From contig CP065007.1 in NCBI GenBank assembly GCA_016699715.1, positions 2,418,001 to 2,482,000 of the forward strand: DNA of 64,000 nucleotides, read 5' to 3'. The notes beneath the pieces are model-generated. The model made no database searches and was not told the origin of the DNA. It worked only from the letters and a program-made list of their open reading frames with translations. Source of the DNA: Candidatus Competibacteraceae bacterium. GTDB lineage: Bacteria; Pseudomonadota; Gammaproteobacteria; Competibacterales; Competibacteraceae. Shown one piece after another: positions 39,092 to 47,892 of this stretch. Both the position numbers and the translations under genes were made by a program. The first letter of the stretch is position 1, and each line of letters begins with the position of its first letter.

Positions 39092-40564
39092 CTGTCCATT
39101 ACACACATCTTGAACGGCAGGGCCGCCGCCCCCATCTAGTGAGGTAGACACAGATGAGGGGTATAAGGTGATGGCGGAGACGGTAGCGGCGGCGGTCAGT
39201 TGGGCGGCGGCGGAGTTGGGCGGGGCGAACTTGGGGGATGCACGACTGAACCGGCGGCTGGTGCGGGTGGCGGAACGCCTGGGGGCGCAACCCGGCGCCA
39301 GCATTCCGGCCGCCTGCGGCGGCTGGGCGGAGACGCAGGCGGCGTATCGGTTGCTGGCCCATGAGGCGGTCACGTGGGAGCGGGTGCTCGCGCCGCACGG
39401 GGACGGTAGTGTCGAGCGGATGCGGCGCCAGCCGGTGGTCTTGTGCGTGCAGGACAGCACGGAGTTGGACTATACCGCCCAGCCGGGCATCGCCGGGTTG
39501 GGGCCGCTGAGCTACTTGCGGCAGCACGGACTGTACGTGCATCCCACCCTGGCGGTCACGCCGGACGGGGTGCCGCTGGGGGTGCTGGACGCCTGGCTGT
39601 GGACCCGTGACCGGGCGACCTTCGGCGAGGACAGACGGCACTGGCCGATCGAGGCCAAGGAGAGCATGCGCTGGCTGGAAGGCTTCGAGCGTTGCGCCGA
39701 ACTGGCCGCGAGCCTGCCCGACACCCGGTTGGTCTACGTCGCCGACCGGGAATGCGACATTCACGAGTTCATGGTCCGGGCGCAACGGGCGCCGGGAATC
39801 GACTGGCTGATCCGGGCCACCCACAACCGCTGCCTGGCCGAGGGCGACAAGCTGTGGGACCGGCTGGCGCAGGCCCCGGTGTTGGGCGAGGTCACGTTCG
39901 CCCTCCCGGCCCGGCCGAACCGGCCGAGCCGGCCGGTGGTGCTGACGGCGCGGGCCGAACGGGTCACCCTGCACCCGAAAGGGGGCAAACCGGTGACGGT
40001 CACCGCGCTGCGGGCACGGGAAGAGTCCCCGCCGGCCGGGGTCGAACCGCTCGACTGGCGGTTGCTGACCAACCGCGCGGCCGACACCCTGGCCCAGGCG
40101 GCCGAATGGATCCAGTGGTACGGAGCTCGTTGGAGTATCGAGGTTTTTTTCCGAATCTTGAAAACCGGCTGCCGGGTGGAAGCCTTGCAACTTAGCACCC
40201 GGGAGCGGCTGGAACCGGCCCTGGCCGTGTACCTGATCATCGCTTGGCGGATTCAGTACCTGACCGTGCTGGGGCGGACCACCCCCGAGCTGCCCTGTGA
40301 CGCCGTGCTGGACCCGACCGAATGGCAGGCCGTTTGGGTCGCGATCCACCGCCGGCCCCCGCCGGTGATCCCGCCGCCGCTGCCCGCCATGCTCGGCTGG
40401 ATCGCCCGCCTCGGCGGCCACTTGGGCCGCAAGTGCGACGGCCCTCCTGGCCCCCAGGCCCTGTGGATCGGCTTGCAGCGGGCCCGCGACCTCGCTTGGG
40501 GGATGCACTTGGCTTCTGATCTCCATGCCCACTCAATCAGTTAGACGATGTGTGTAATGGACAG
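39092..40564 (+). mobile_element. IS4-family insertion sequence
   Basis: 1473 bp with 18-bp perfect inverted repeats CTGTCCATTACACACATC (39092-39109, 40547-40564) and a 10-bp target duplication GTGTTGGCAG (39082-39091, 40565-40574). One intact transposase gene. It is inserted inside a membrane-protein gene. The clean duplication points to a recent event. Confidence 0.93.
39171..40544 (+). CDS. IS4-family (IS50/Tn5-like) transposase
   Basis: 457 aa from ATG 39171 (GTG 39168 directly before is possible; GAGGGG upstream). The N-terminal DNA-binding region 'ELGGANLGDARLNRRLVRVAERLGAQPGASIPAACGGWAETQAAYRLL' matches Tn5-type transposases. DDE residues: D in 'VQDSTELDY', D in 'YVADRECDIHEF', E in 'WSIEVFFRILKTGCRVE' (the YREK-like block). 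No frameshift was seen. Confidence 0.93.
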   Translation: MAETVAAAVSWAAAELGGANLGDARLNRRLVRVAERLGAQPGASIPAACGGWAETQAAYRLLAHEAVTWERVLAPHGDGSVERMRRQPVVLCVQDSTELDYTAQPGIAGLGPLSYLRQHGLYVHPTLAVTPDGVPLGVLDAWLWTRDRATFGEDRRHWPIEAKESMRWLEGFERCAELAASLPDTRLVYVADRECDIHEFMVRAQRAPGIDWLIRATHNRCLAEGDKLWDRLAQAPVLGEVTFALPARPNRPSRPVVLTARAERVTLHPKGGKPVTVTALRAREESPPAGVEPLDWRLLTNRAADTLAQAAEWIQWYGARWSIEVFFRILKTGCRVEALQLSTRERLEPALAVYLIIAWRIQYLTVLGRTTPELPCDAVLDPTEWQAVWVAIHRRPPPVIPPPLPAMLGWIARLGGHLGRKCDGPPGPQALWIGLQRARDLAWGMHLASDLHAHSIS

Positions 40565-40574
40565 GTGTTGGCAG

Positions 40575-40728
40575 GGGCCACGTTCAATTCCGTCCAATTA
40601 GGCAGGCCGACGTTGCTCTTTTATGGGTGGTACGGAATCTTCGCCATTGTGTTTTGGTCATTGCCGGCTTTTTCGTCGCGCTGGCCGGCGACGGAAAATA
40701 CGCGATCATGATCAAACAGGTAGAGTAG
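40575..40728 (+). pseudogene. 3' part of the IS4-split membrane-protein gene
   Basis: Removing the IS and one duplication copy joins GTG TTG GCA G to GG GCC ACG and continues the frame: 'AGATFNSVQLGRPTLLFYGWYGIFAIV'. That frame ends at TGA 40709-40711 with an unlikely tail. A one-base shift near the T run at 40652-40655 instead gives 'LVIAGFFVALAGDGKYAIM', a natural last membrane helix, and a stop at 40726-40728. So the gene may also carry a small indel, or there is a sequencing error. Confidence 0.65.
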
Positions 40729-40854
40729 TACGACGACTTCCCAGATCTCTTCATCAAGTTCTTGTTCAGCGGCAACCGGTGAGTACTGGTTGCTCACGCC
40801 ACCGCGCGGCACCTTCGCCGCTCCGGTGGTCGGTCGACATCGTGACCGACGCTC

Positions 40855-41511
40855 TCAAGCGAGTTTCTGGTGCTCCGGCTGGTAGACATGACCGCGAATG
40901 AACGCCTCCATGTCGTTCGGACGATCGACTCGCGCCAGCCCGCTATCGAACACCAATTTGGCAACCCACACCGCCGTCTTGATCTCCGTTTCGAGAATGT
41001 TCGCTTGTAGCGGATAAAGCAGCCCCTGTTTCAACAGCGCATCCGGCACCTGGTCCGCAACAGCTCTTGCGGCCTTGATGAACATCTCGTCACTGACCCG
41101 CTTGGCCTGCGTGGCGTAGATGATCATGCCCACCGCCGGGAAGATGTAGAAGTTATTCGCCTGTCCCGGTAGAAAGGTTTGGCCATCGAGATGGACGGGC
41201 GGGAACTGAACCCTGGCCGCGAAAATCGCCCGACCTTTCGACCACGTGTAGGCTTGCTCGGCCGAACACTCCGCATGTTCGGTCGGGTTCGACAGCGCCA
41301 GGATCACGGGGCGCTCGTTCACCTGTGCCATGGTCTCGACGACCTGTTGGGTGAAGGCGCCGCCGATCGTGCTGACACCAATGATCGTCGTCGGCTCGAT
41401 GCTCTTGATCGCGGCGACGAAGTCCTTGGTCGGCGGGTGCGGGTGCGCGCAAGGCTTCTGGAAATCCACTAAATCGCCGCGGGTCGATTCGAGCAGGCCA
41501 TCGCCAGCCAT
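40855..41511 (-). pseudogene. NAD(P)-dependent malic enzyme, C-terminal fragment
   Basis: 218 aa matching the last two-fifths of a bacterial/plant-type malic enzyme. It has 'DLVDFQKPCAHPH', 'SIEPTTIIGVSTIGGAFTQQVVETMA', 'ILALSNPTEHAECSAEQAYTWSKGRAIFAARVQFPPV' and 'PGQANNFYIFPAVGMIIY', ending naturally. The catalytic half (Tyr/Lys and metal ligands) and the start of the Rossmann domain are missing. The reading starts at a chance ATG only about 50 bases from unrelated GH31 sequence. It should be non-functional. Confidence 0.85.
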
Positions 41512-41562
41512 GTCCAGTGCCGCGTTGAACGAGCAAATCGTTGATCTGGGCGAAAAGTACGC

Positions 41563-41680
41563 TCAAGCCTGTACATCGAGCGCCCGGCACAACCCATCGC
41601 GTTGACCGCCATGCAGTGGCCGGCTCGCCACCCGACCGTTGACCGTGAGTTTCATCTCCCGTGGTTCCGGGGGGTGTGGC
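41563..41680 (-). pseudogene. 3' end of a second GH31 glucosidase gene (remnant)
   Basis: On the minus strand this encodes about 35 residues ending '...REMKLTVNGR ... RALDVQA' and a stop. The same ending is found in the intact GH31 gene at 45149 ('LRELEFTVNGR ... RTLDVQA'). The DNA also aligns with 45149-45254 with many matches but clear divergence, so it is a paralogue or an old duplication, not a fresh copy. Upstream coding sequence is gone, replaced by the 153-bp repeat region. Confidence 0.75.
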
Positions 41681-41707
41681 GAAACTTGTAGGGCGAGTTA
41701 CGCTACG

Positions 41708-41860
41708 CTAATATCGTTTCCCGATAGGTTTTGTTCTTTTCGGAGGCCAATAACCACCCTGTTCGTCATACCCGCGAAAGCGGGTATCCCGTTTTTCAGC
41801 GGCGGCCTGGATTCCCGCATTCGCGGGAATGACGAAAACCTATTCAGAATTGGTATAACC
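41708..41860 (-). repeat. 153-bp MITE-like repeat, copy 2 (inverted)
   Basis: Reverse complement of 10839-10991 with one mismatch (ATAGGTTTTG versus ATAGGCTTTG). It abuts the GH31 remnant and lies 44 bases from the end of the Cache-GGDEF gene. Confidence 0.85.
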
Positions 41861-41904
41861 CGCCCTCGATTTTGCAAAAAATCTTCGACATGAATCGTAT
41901 GGCA

Positions 41905-43668
41905 TCAGAGAGTTGGCTTGCTGGCGCGCTTGCGTGCGTACATATCGGCGTCGGCATGTACGATCAGGCCGTTGGCCGTATCCGCGTCGGCAGGGTAGCG
42001 GGCCAGACCCACGGCGCCCCCCAAGGTCTGGCCCGCCAAGAATTCGGTGTCGATGCTCGTCAGCGGCTTGTGCAGTATCCGTTCGATATGCCCGCGGATT
42101 TGTTCCGCGGCGTCGACATCACGAATCTCATCGATCAGCAATACGAACTCGTCACCCGCATAACGCGCCACTAGATCCTTGGTACGGGTGGATACGCGCA
42201 AGCGCTGGCCGATTTCGACGAGCACTCTGTCACCCGCATCGTGACCCAGCCGGTCGTTAACGAGCTTGAAGTTGTTCAGATCGACGAAGAACACCGCAAA
42301 CGGCTCGCTGTCCGTCACCCGACGATGCTGATGGATTCGCTCGGTGATGCGGCGCAGGATCATGTCGCGATTGAGCAGTTCGGTGAGCGTATCGATCCGC
42401 AGTTTCTGTTGCATCTGCCGAAAGCTGGTTGCGAGGTCGCCGATTTCGTCGCCCCGATTGATTTCCAGCGGCGCATCGAGTCGACCCTTGCCGACTTGAC
42501 GCGCGGCCTCGGCCAACCGCCGCAGGTCGCGACTGACCCAGAAGAGGATGGCGAGACCGATCAGCACCGTCAAAAGCGCCGCCACGCCACCAATGGCCGC
42601 CGTTCGGATCACATTTTCGGTCACGCCCTGCATGAAATCGCTGCGCGGCACCGCTACGACGATAATCCAGTCCAACCCAGCCATGTCCATCAATCGCTCG
42701 TAGGCAAGCTGAATCGATTCACCGTTCGGTCCGGTAAAGCGCATCGTGCGCGGTGGCGTGGCGGCGGATGGGACGCTCATCAGTACTTGACGCACCTGAT
42801 CGAAAGTCGCCACCTGAAGAGCATTGCCGCTATCGATGGCATTGATGCGGGTGTTGCTACCGTCGGCCAACGTTCTGGTGTTCGGACTGCGCGACGAAGC
42901 AATAAGATTGCCGTCAGGCTCGATGATGAAAGCCAACGCATGCTCGCTGATCTTCAGTCTGTGGACAAAATCATTGAGCTGGCGCAGCGAAACGTCGGTG
43001 GCGACGACGCCTTCCAGACCGCCTTTGGCATCGAGCACGCGCCGGGCCCGCGTGGCCACCAGTTCGGTGGTGCGAAAATCGATGTAGACGGATGTCCAGG
43101 TGAGAGACAGACTGGTCTCGCCCGCCTGGTACCAGGGTCTCACCCGCGGGTCGTATATCTTGGTCTCCAGCTCCGGTTCGGACAGCACGCCGTTGATGCC
43201 GCTAAAGCGGTACAGAGAGCGAGGCGCCGCGGCATCGAGCTTGATGCGCAGCTCGCCGTCTTGTTGCGAGTATCGCCACAAACCAAAGAACTGACCCTGA
43301 CGCGTCCCGTAATAGACATAGTTGTTCGGATCCAGATGCAATGAAGTGGCGATCCAGAACCGGGTACGCAAGGCGGCGAATTGGCCTTCGATGTCCGTGG
43401 GCGCGGGCATGCCCTCGGGGAAGGCCGCTTCGAGCACCGCGCCCGAACCGACGATGTGACGATCCACCGCCTGGGCAATGCGCCCCACGGTTTCGCGCAG
43501 CAAGTGGTCGGCAACGGTATCCACCGCCTGGCTGCCGGCGCGATAGGAAAGCGCACCGATCAGCGACGCAACTCCGATCACCAGCACCACATACGGCACG
43601 GTCAAGGATTGACGCAGTGAAAGACGGGCGAAACGCTTCAAAGGACAGTGAAGTAATGGATAGCGCAA
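41905..43668 (-). CDS. Membrane dCache-HAMP-GGDEF diguanylate cyclase
   Basis: 587 aa. First membrane span near residues 22-45, a periplasmic double-Cache sensor (about 50-340; 'DPRVRPWYQAGETSLSLTWTSVYIDF', 'VVATDVSLRQLNDFV'), a second span (about 352-375), HAMP ('RDLRRLAEAARQVGKGRLDAPLEINRGDEIGDLATSF') and a GGDEF domain (about 430-580). The active-site motif is AGDEF ('RYAGDEFVLL'), an accepted functional variant, with 'DLNNFKLVNDRLGHDAGD' upstream. Predicted to make c-di-GMP in response to a small periplasmic ligand. It stands alone. Confidence 0.92.
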   Translation of the reverse strand: MRYPLLHCPLKRFARLSLRQSLTVPYVVLVIGVASLIGALSYRAGSQAVDTVADHLLRETVGRIAQAVDRHIVGSGAVLEAAFPEGMPAPTDIEGQFAALRTRFWIATSLHLDPNNYVYYGTRQGQFFGLWRYSQQDGELRIKLDAAAPRSLYRFSGINGVLSEPELETKIYDPRVRPWYQAGETSLSLTWTSVYIDFRTTELVATRARRVLDAKGGLEGVVATDVSLRQLNDFVHRLKISEHALAFIIEPDGNLIASSRSPNTRTLADGSNTRINAIDSGNALQVATFDQVRQVLMSVPSAATPPRTMRFTGPNGESIQLAYERLMDMAGLDWIIVVAVPRSDFMQGVTENVIRTAAIGGVAALLTVLIGLAILFWVSRDLRRLAEAARQVGKGRLDAPLEINRGDEIGDLATSFRQMQQKLRIDTLTELLNRDMILRRITERIHQHRRVTDSEPFAVFFVDLNNFKLVNDRLGHDAGDRVLVEIGQRLRVSTRTKDLVARYAGDEFVLLIDEIRDVDAAEQIRGHIERILHKPLTSIDTEFLAGQTLGGAVGLARYPADADTANGLIVHADADMYARKRASKPTL

Positions 43669-44062
43669 GATACAAAAACTTATGTGAAATTATCCCGGCT
43701 TCCTCCGTCCCCGCCAAGGATTCGGATCCAGTTCTCGGGAACATTTGCGGAGGGGCGAAAGAGCGTCCGATATAGCAACCCTCTTTGAGTGGTGGAAGCG
43801 TGGACCACCGCGCTCAATCCCCCTTGCCGCAGTATTCCCCTTTGAAAAAGGGGGTTGTGGGGTACTATTGAGTCGACCATAACTCATTGAGGAAAGCTAT
43901 AGTTTAGGCGATTTTCCGAGAAGAAAAAGGTTATCGACCGGACCTGAACTCCCCATTTGGAAAAAGGGGATCGGGGAGATTTTCCAAGCCGAAAAGATGC
44001 CCGACCGCGGACGATGGAGCGCCAAGGCAGTCCATCGTCACGTTCTCTCATGCCAACATTGC
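43669..44062. other. Intergenic region with a dispersed-repeat copy
   Basis: 394 bases before the Cache-GGDEF gene (minus) and after acuI (minus). It contains dispersed-repeat copy 1 (43784-43895) and, near 43953-43980, another CCCCATTTGGAAAAAGGGG-type palindrome. No gene was recognised. Confidence 0.6.
43784..43895 (+). repeat. Dispersed intergenic repeat, copy 1
   Basis: Shares TTGAGTGGTGGAAGCGTGGA, then TCAATCCCCCTTGCCGC, CCCCTTTGAAAAAGGGGG and a terminal AACTCATTGAGGA with copies at 47797 and 53229. Contains a CCCCTTT/AAAGGGG hairpin. This copy lacks the GCTGACGCGGCGCC middle piece of the other two. Confidence 0.75.
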
Positions 44063-45064
44063 TCAGGCCGCGTTGGGGTCCACCACAGTCCGGCCGCGCA
44101 CCCGACCGGCGACGATGTCATCAGCCAGTTGAGGCACCTCTTCCAGCGAGGCGACATGGGCGATGCTTTGCAAGGCGTTGCCGGGAAGATCCTGGACCAA
44201 ACGTTCCCAGGCTTGCTGGCGTCGGGCAAAAGGACACATCACCGAATCCACGCCGAGCAGTTTGACGCCACGCAGGATGAACGGCATGACGGTGGTTGGC
44301 AGATCGGCGCCACCCGCCAGCCCGCAGGCCGCCACCGCGCCGCCGTAGTCGATCTCGGCCAGGACCCGCGCCAGCATCGTGCTGCCGACCGTGTCCACCG
44401 CCCCGGCCCAGCGCTGCGCTTCCAGTGGCTTGGGGGGCTGGCTCATTTCCTCCCGGCTGACAAAACCAGCGGCGCCCAGTTCACGCAGATAGCCCTCGGT
44501 TTCCGGACGGCCGCTGACCGCATGCACCGTGTAACCGAGCTTGGCCAGCAGGGCCACCGCCACGCTGCCGACCCCGCCGCTGGCGCCGGTCACCAGGATG
44601 GGCTTGTCGCCGCCGGGGGTCATGCCCGCCTCTTCCAGCGCCATGACGCACAGCATGGCGGTGAAACCGGCGGTGCCGATGGCCATCGCCGTTTTGGTGT
44701 CCATGCCGGCTGGCAGCGGCACGAGCCACTTGGATTGCAGCCGGGCTTTCTGGGCATAACCGCCCCAGTAGCGTTCGCCCACGCTCCAGCCGGTCAACAC
44801 CACCTTGTCGCCGGCCCGGTAGTCCGGGGAACTGGATTCCAGCACCGTGCCGGCCAGATCGACGCCCGGCACCATCGGAAACTGGCGCACGATCTTGCCC
44901 TTGCCGGTCACCGCCAGACCGTCCTTGTAGTTGAGCGAGGAGTATTCCACCGCCACCAGCACATCGCCTTCGGGCAGATCGTCGAGAGTGAGTTGTTGGA
45001 TAGTGGCGACGGTTTTTTTGCCTTCCTGGGTCAGGACCAGGGCTTTAAAGGTATTCTGGGGCAT
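44063..45064 (-). CDS. acuI: Acrylyl-CoA reductase (NADPH), AcuI/YhdH family
   Basis: 333-aa zinc-free MDR-superfamily oxidoreductase. 'EYSSLNYKDGLAVTGKGKIVRQFPMVPGVDLAGTV' is the AcuI/YhdH N-terminal signature. The NADPH-binding Rossmann motif 'VTGASGGVGSVAVALLAKLG' and 'VDSVMCPFARRQQAWERL' follow. AcuI reduces acrylyl-CoA to propionyl-CoA, detoxifying acrylate and linking 3-hydroxypropionate to propionyl-CoA. The activity is assigned by family. It lies 84 bases downstream of the GH31 gene on the same strand. Confidence 0.9.
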   Translation of the reverse strand: MPQNTFKALVLTQEGKKTVATIQQLTLDDLPEGDVLVAVEYSSLNYKDGLAVTGKGKIVRQFPMVPGVDLAGTVLESSSPDYRAGDKVVLTGWSVGERYWGGYAQKARLQSKWLVPLPAGMDTKTAMAIGTAGFTAMLCVMALEEAGMTPGGDKPILVTGASGGVGSVAVALLAKLGYTVHAVSGRPETEGYLRELGAAGFVSREEMSQPPKPLEAQRWAGAVDTVGSTMLARVLAEIDYGGAVAACGLAGGADLPTTVMPFILRGVKLLGVDSVMCPFARRQQAWERLVQDLPGNALQSIAHVASLEEVPQLADDIVAGRVRGRTVVDPNAA

Positions 45065-45148
45065 GGCACGTCTCCGGTGGTTGGTTTGGGATGGATGGAT
45101 TTTATGTCCCGATAGCGTTCGGATTTCAATCTGTCGGGTGGGTGATGC

Positions 45149-47530
45149 TCAAGCCTGCACATCGAGCGTCCGGCACAACCACTCGCGCTGACCGTCGCGT
45201 AGCGGCCGGATTGCGGCGCGGCCGTTGACCGTGAATTCCAGCTCCCGCAATTCCGGGCGGCCATGGATGACCGGGCTAAAGCTCACCGTGCCGGTGGGAT
45301 AGTCGCCCGATTCGGTGATGGCGACCCGCAACCGTTCGCCTTCGATTTCCGCCGTGATACGGGCCACGCCATGGGCACCGCTTTCATAGCGCCGGGTCTC
45401 CCGGTCGTCCAGCCAATAATTGCCGAGGGCCGGCCGATCATGGCAAAACAGATGCAATTCAACGGCGCTCAGGTCCATGAGGCTGTTTTTTAGCGGACCG
45501 GCGTAATACGGCAGCACTGCTCCGTCGCGGGCAAACAGCGGCAGTTCGTCCAGCGCCGCCGCGTAGGGCAGCGATTGGCCACCCTCCAGCCATTCCCCCC
45601 GGTTCAGGTCGAACCACCAGCCCGGCGGCAACACCACCAGCCGTTCCCACACCTTGATTCCGTGGCGGAGAGATTCCGGACCCCGCCCCTCGCCGTGCAA
45701 GATCGGGGCGACCAGCAGGGCGTCGCCCACCAGATATTGATCGTCCAGGTCGCTGAATTCGGGTTCGGGATAGTGATAGAGCAGCGGGCGGATGATCGGG
45801 TCGCCGTCCCGCCAATGCGCGAAGAAGCACTGATACAGATACGGCAACAGCCGGTAGCGGGTGCGAATCGCGCCGCGAATGGCGGCCAGCGGCTCCGACC
45901 CGAACCGCCAGGGTTCCTGGCGGCGGCTAAAGTGGGCGGAATGATTGCGGTAGAACGGGAACAGGCAGCCGGCCTGATGCCAGCGCACCAGCAGCTCGGC
46001 GCTGACATCGTCCATGAAGCCGCCCACATCCGGGCCGTTGAAGGCCACTCCCGACAGGCCCAAATTCAGCGAGCAGGGCAGCGACATGCGCAGGTGTTGC
46101 CAGTTGCTGGCGTTGTCGCCGGTCCACACCGCGCTGTGGCGCTGGGTGCCGGCGCAGGCGCTGCGGGTTAGTAAAAAAGGCCGGCCGTCGGGATCGACCT
46201 GCTCGCAGGCCCGCCGGCTGGCCAGCGCCATGAAATGCGCGTATTGATTGTGATAGCGGTCGTGAGGGATGGCGCCATGATCGAAGCGCATCTCCTCGGT
46301 GCGGCTGTAGCCGGTGGCGGGGTCGTTCATGTCCAGCCAGATCCCGTCCAGCGCGCTGTCGCGCAGAAATTCCGCCAGCCAATCGGCCCACCAGCGGCGC
46401 GTGGCTTCCAGGGTGAAATCGGGGAATACCGTATCGCCCGGCCAGACCTTGCCCACGTACTCCCGCCCGCTCGCCGTTTGGCAGAACATCGCGCCCGCCT
46501 GGCCGCTGTCGTACACCGCGTAGCCCGGTTCGCGCTTGACGCCGGGATCGACGATGGCGACGGTGCGGATGCCGGCGGCCTTCAACTCACGGTTCAGGGC
46601 GGCGGGGTCGGGGAACTCGGTATGGTTCCAGGTGAACAGCCGGAAACTCTCCATGTAGTCGATGTCGTACCACAGCGCGCTGACCGGCAGGTCGGCGGCG
46701 GCGAATTGCGCGGCCAGTTCCCGCAGTTCCGCCGCGTTGCGATAGCTCCAGCGGCACTGGTGATAGCCCAGCGCCCACGGCGGCGGCAGCGGCGCCCGGC
46801 CGGTCAGGGCCGCATGGCGTCGCGCCACCTCGGCCAGGGTCGGGCCGGCGAGGAGATAAAGATCGGTGTTGCCGCCCAGCGACTGATACCAAAACTCGCC
46901 CGGCCGGGACTGGCCGGCGTCCATGATCGCGTGGCCGGGATTGTCGAAGAACAGCCCGAGAAAGTGCTCGCCGCTTTTCAATATCGCCAGGGGGATGGCG
47001 ACATAGGTCGGATCGTAATCGTCGCGGGCGTAGGTGTGGCGGAACACCGCCACCACGTCCACGGTCAGGCACTCGGCGCTGTCGCCCAGCTTGTTGAGGC
47101 GCTTGGTGCGCTCGCCGAAGCCGTAACAGCCGTCCACGGCGCTCAAATCGAAGTTGAGCAACAGCGCCTCGCCGCAGCCACCGATCCCTCCGGCAACGGT
47201 CGCCAGCGTAAACCCGGCCCATTCCAGCCGCAGATGGGTCGCGCCCAGTTCGACCTGGCCCGCCGCCGCCGCGAATACCACCGTGTCTCCGTCCAGTCGT
47301 GGCGCGACCGGCCGGCCGGCCCGGCGTTCCGGCGGCACCGCGTCCGAGTGCTGGCGCCCGTCGGCTACCCGCTCATTCTCGAAGCGCAGCCGCAGGCAGC
47401 CGTCGGCGATCTCGGCGCAGCGGACCCACAGCCGGACGCTGGTCCCGCTCAGTTCGGCTGCATCGGCCCCGACTGTCAGTCGGTCGGGGGTGTCAAAATT
47501 GAGCGGATGGATTTTCTGGCCGAAGAACAT
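45149..47530 (-). CDS. GH31-family alpha-glucosidase
   Basis: 793 aa from ATG 47530, with GAGGG nine bases upstream; longer readings lack homology. N-terminal beta-sandwich ('YGFGERTKRLNKLG'), then a (beta/alpha)8 barrel: 'PPPWALGYHQCRWSYRNAAEL', the nucleophile Asp in 'GIWLDMNDP' (about residue 400), the acid/base Asp in 'VWTGDNASNW' (about 472), and 'GPDVGGFMDD'. C-terminal beta domains follow. No signal peptide, so cytoplasmic hydrolysis of alpha-glucosides or glycogen-derived maltosaccharides is likely; the exact linkage cannot be read. A remnant of a related gene lies at 41563-41680. Confidence 0.92.
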   Translation of the reverse strand: MFFGQKIHPLNFDTPDRLTVGADAAELSGTSVRLWVRCAEIADGCLRLRFENERVADGRQHSDAVPPERRAGRPVAPRLDGDTVVFAAAAGQVELGATHLRLEWAGFTLATVAGGIGGCGEALLLNFDLSAVDGCYGFGERTKRLNKLGDSAECLTVDVVAVFRHTYARDDYDPTYVAIPLAILKSGEHFLGLFFDNPGHAIMDAGQSRPGEFWYQSLGGNTDLYLLAGPTLAEVARRHAALTGRAPLPPPWALGYHQCRWSYRNAAELRELAAQFAAADLPVSALWYDIDYMESFRLFTWNHTEFPDPAALNRELKAAGIRTVAIVDPGVKREPGYAVYDSGQAGAMFCQTASGREYVGKVWPGDTVFPDFTLEATRRWWADWLAEFLRDSALDGIWLDMNDPATGYSRTEEMRFDHGAIPHDRYHNQYAHFMALASRRACEQVDPDGRPFLLTRSACAGTQRHSAVWTGDNASNWQHLRMSLPCSLNLGLSGVAFNGPDVGGFMDDVSAELLVRWHQAGCLFPFYRNHSAHFSRRQEPWRFGSEPLAAIRGAIRTRYRLLPYLYQCFFAHWRDGDPIIRPLLYHYPEPEFSDLDDQYLVGDALLVAPILHGEGRGPESLRHGIKVWERLVVLPPGWWFDLNRGEWLEGGQSLPYAAALDELPLFARDGAVLPYYAGPLKNSLMDLSAVELHLFCHDRPALGNYWLDDRETRRYESGAHGVARITAEIEGERLRVAITESGDYPTGTVSFSPVIHGRPELRELEFTVNGRAAIRPLRDGQREWLCRTLDVQA

Positions 47531-47570
47531 GATGAAGACCCTCTGGTCGAACGTCGATGCGGCCCGCTTT

Positions 47571-47795
47571 TTAGGCGATTTTGACGGTAGAAGAAGCGTT
47601 GCCAGAAAACCCGGCAAGCAACCATTTGCTTTCCCCACGTTCCAGGGCGAACGCCCGCGCGGCCGCCAGATAATCCACCGCTACGAACACCGCGTAATGG
47701 AATGGTACTTGATGGATAGGGTCATCGTCGTCGGCGTACTCGCAGGTCGGATTCAGCGAAACCGGGTCGAGACGAATGTTGCCTTCGGATTCCTT
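47571..47795 (-). pseudogene. Unrecognised open frame upstream of the GH31 gene
   Basis: About 75 codons on the minus strand ending '...ARAFALERGESKWLLAGFSGNAS...' with a plausible protein-like composition ('LDPVSLNPTCEYADDDDPIHQVPFHYAVFVAVDYLAA'). The frame's own start would lie inside the dispersed repeat at 47797-47892. It is probably the tail of an older gene cut by that repeat. I do not recognise a family. Confidence 0.3.
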
Positions 47796-47796
47796 G

Positions 47797-47892
47797 GCGG
47801 TGGAAGCGTGGAGCGCCGAGTTCAATCCCCCTGCCGCTGACGCGGCGCCTCCCTTTGAAAAAGGGGGGGTTGGAGGGATTTCCGTCCTAGGT
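47797..47892 (+). repeat. Dispersed intergenic repeat, copy 2
   Basis: Shares GTGGAAGCGTGGA, TTCAATCCCCCTGCCGCTGA, CGCGGCGCC, CCCTTTGAAAAAGGGGGG and TTGGAGGGATTTCCGT with copies 1 and 3. It lies directly after the HD-GYP gene's stop, where its CCCTTT/AAAGGG hairpin could terminate transcription. Confidence 0.75.

Noticed and set aside
40621..40812. 63-codon minus-strand frame after the IS4 element
   Set aside because: It overlaps the restored 3' end of the split membrane gene on the opposite strand and has no recognisable family.
47531..47638. 36-residue N-terminal extension of the GH31 protein
   Set aside because: No homology; ATG 47530 has GAGGG at correct spacing.
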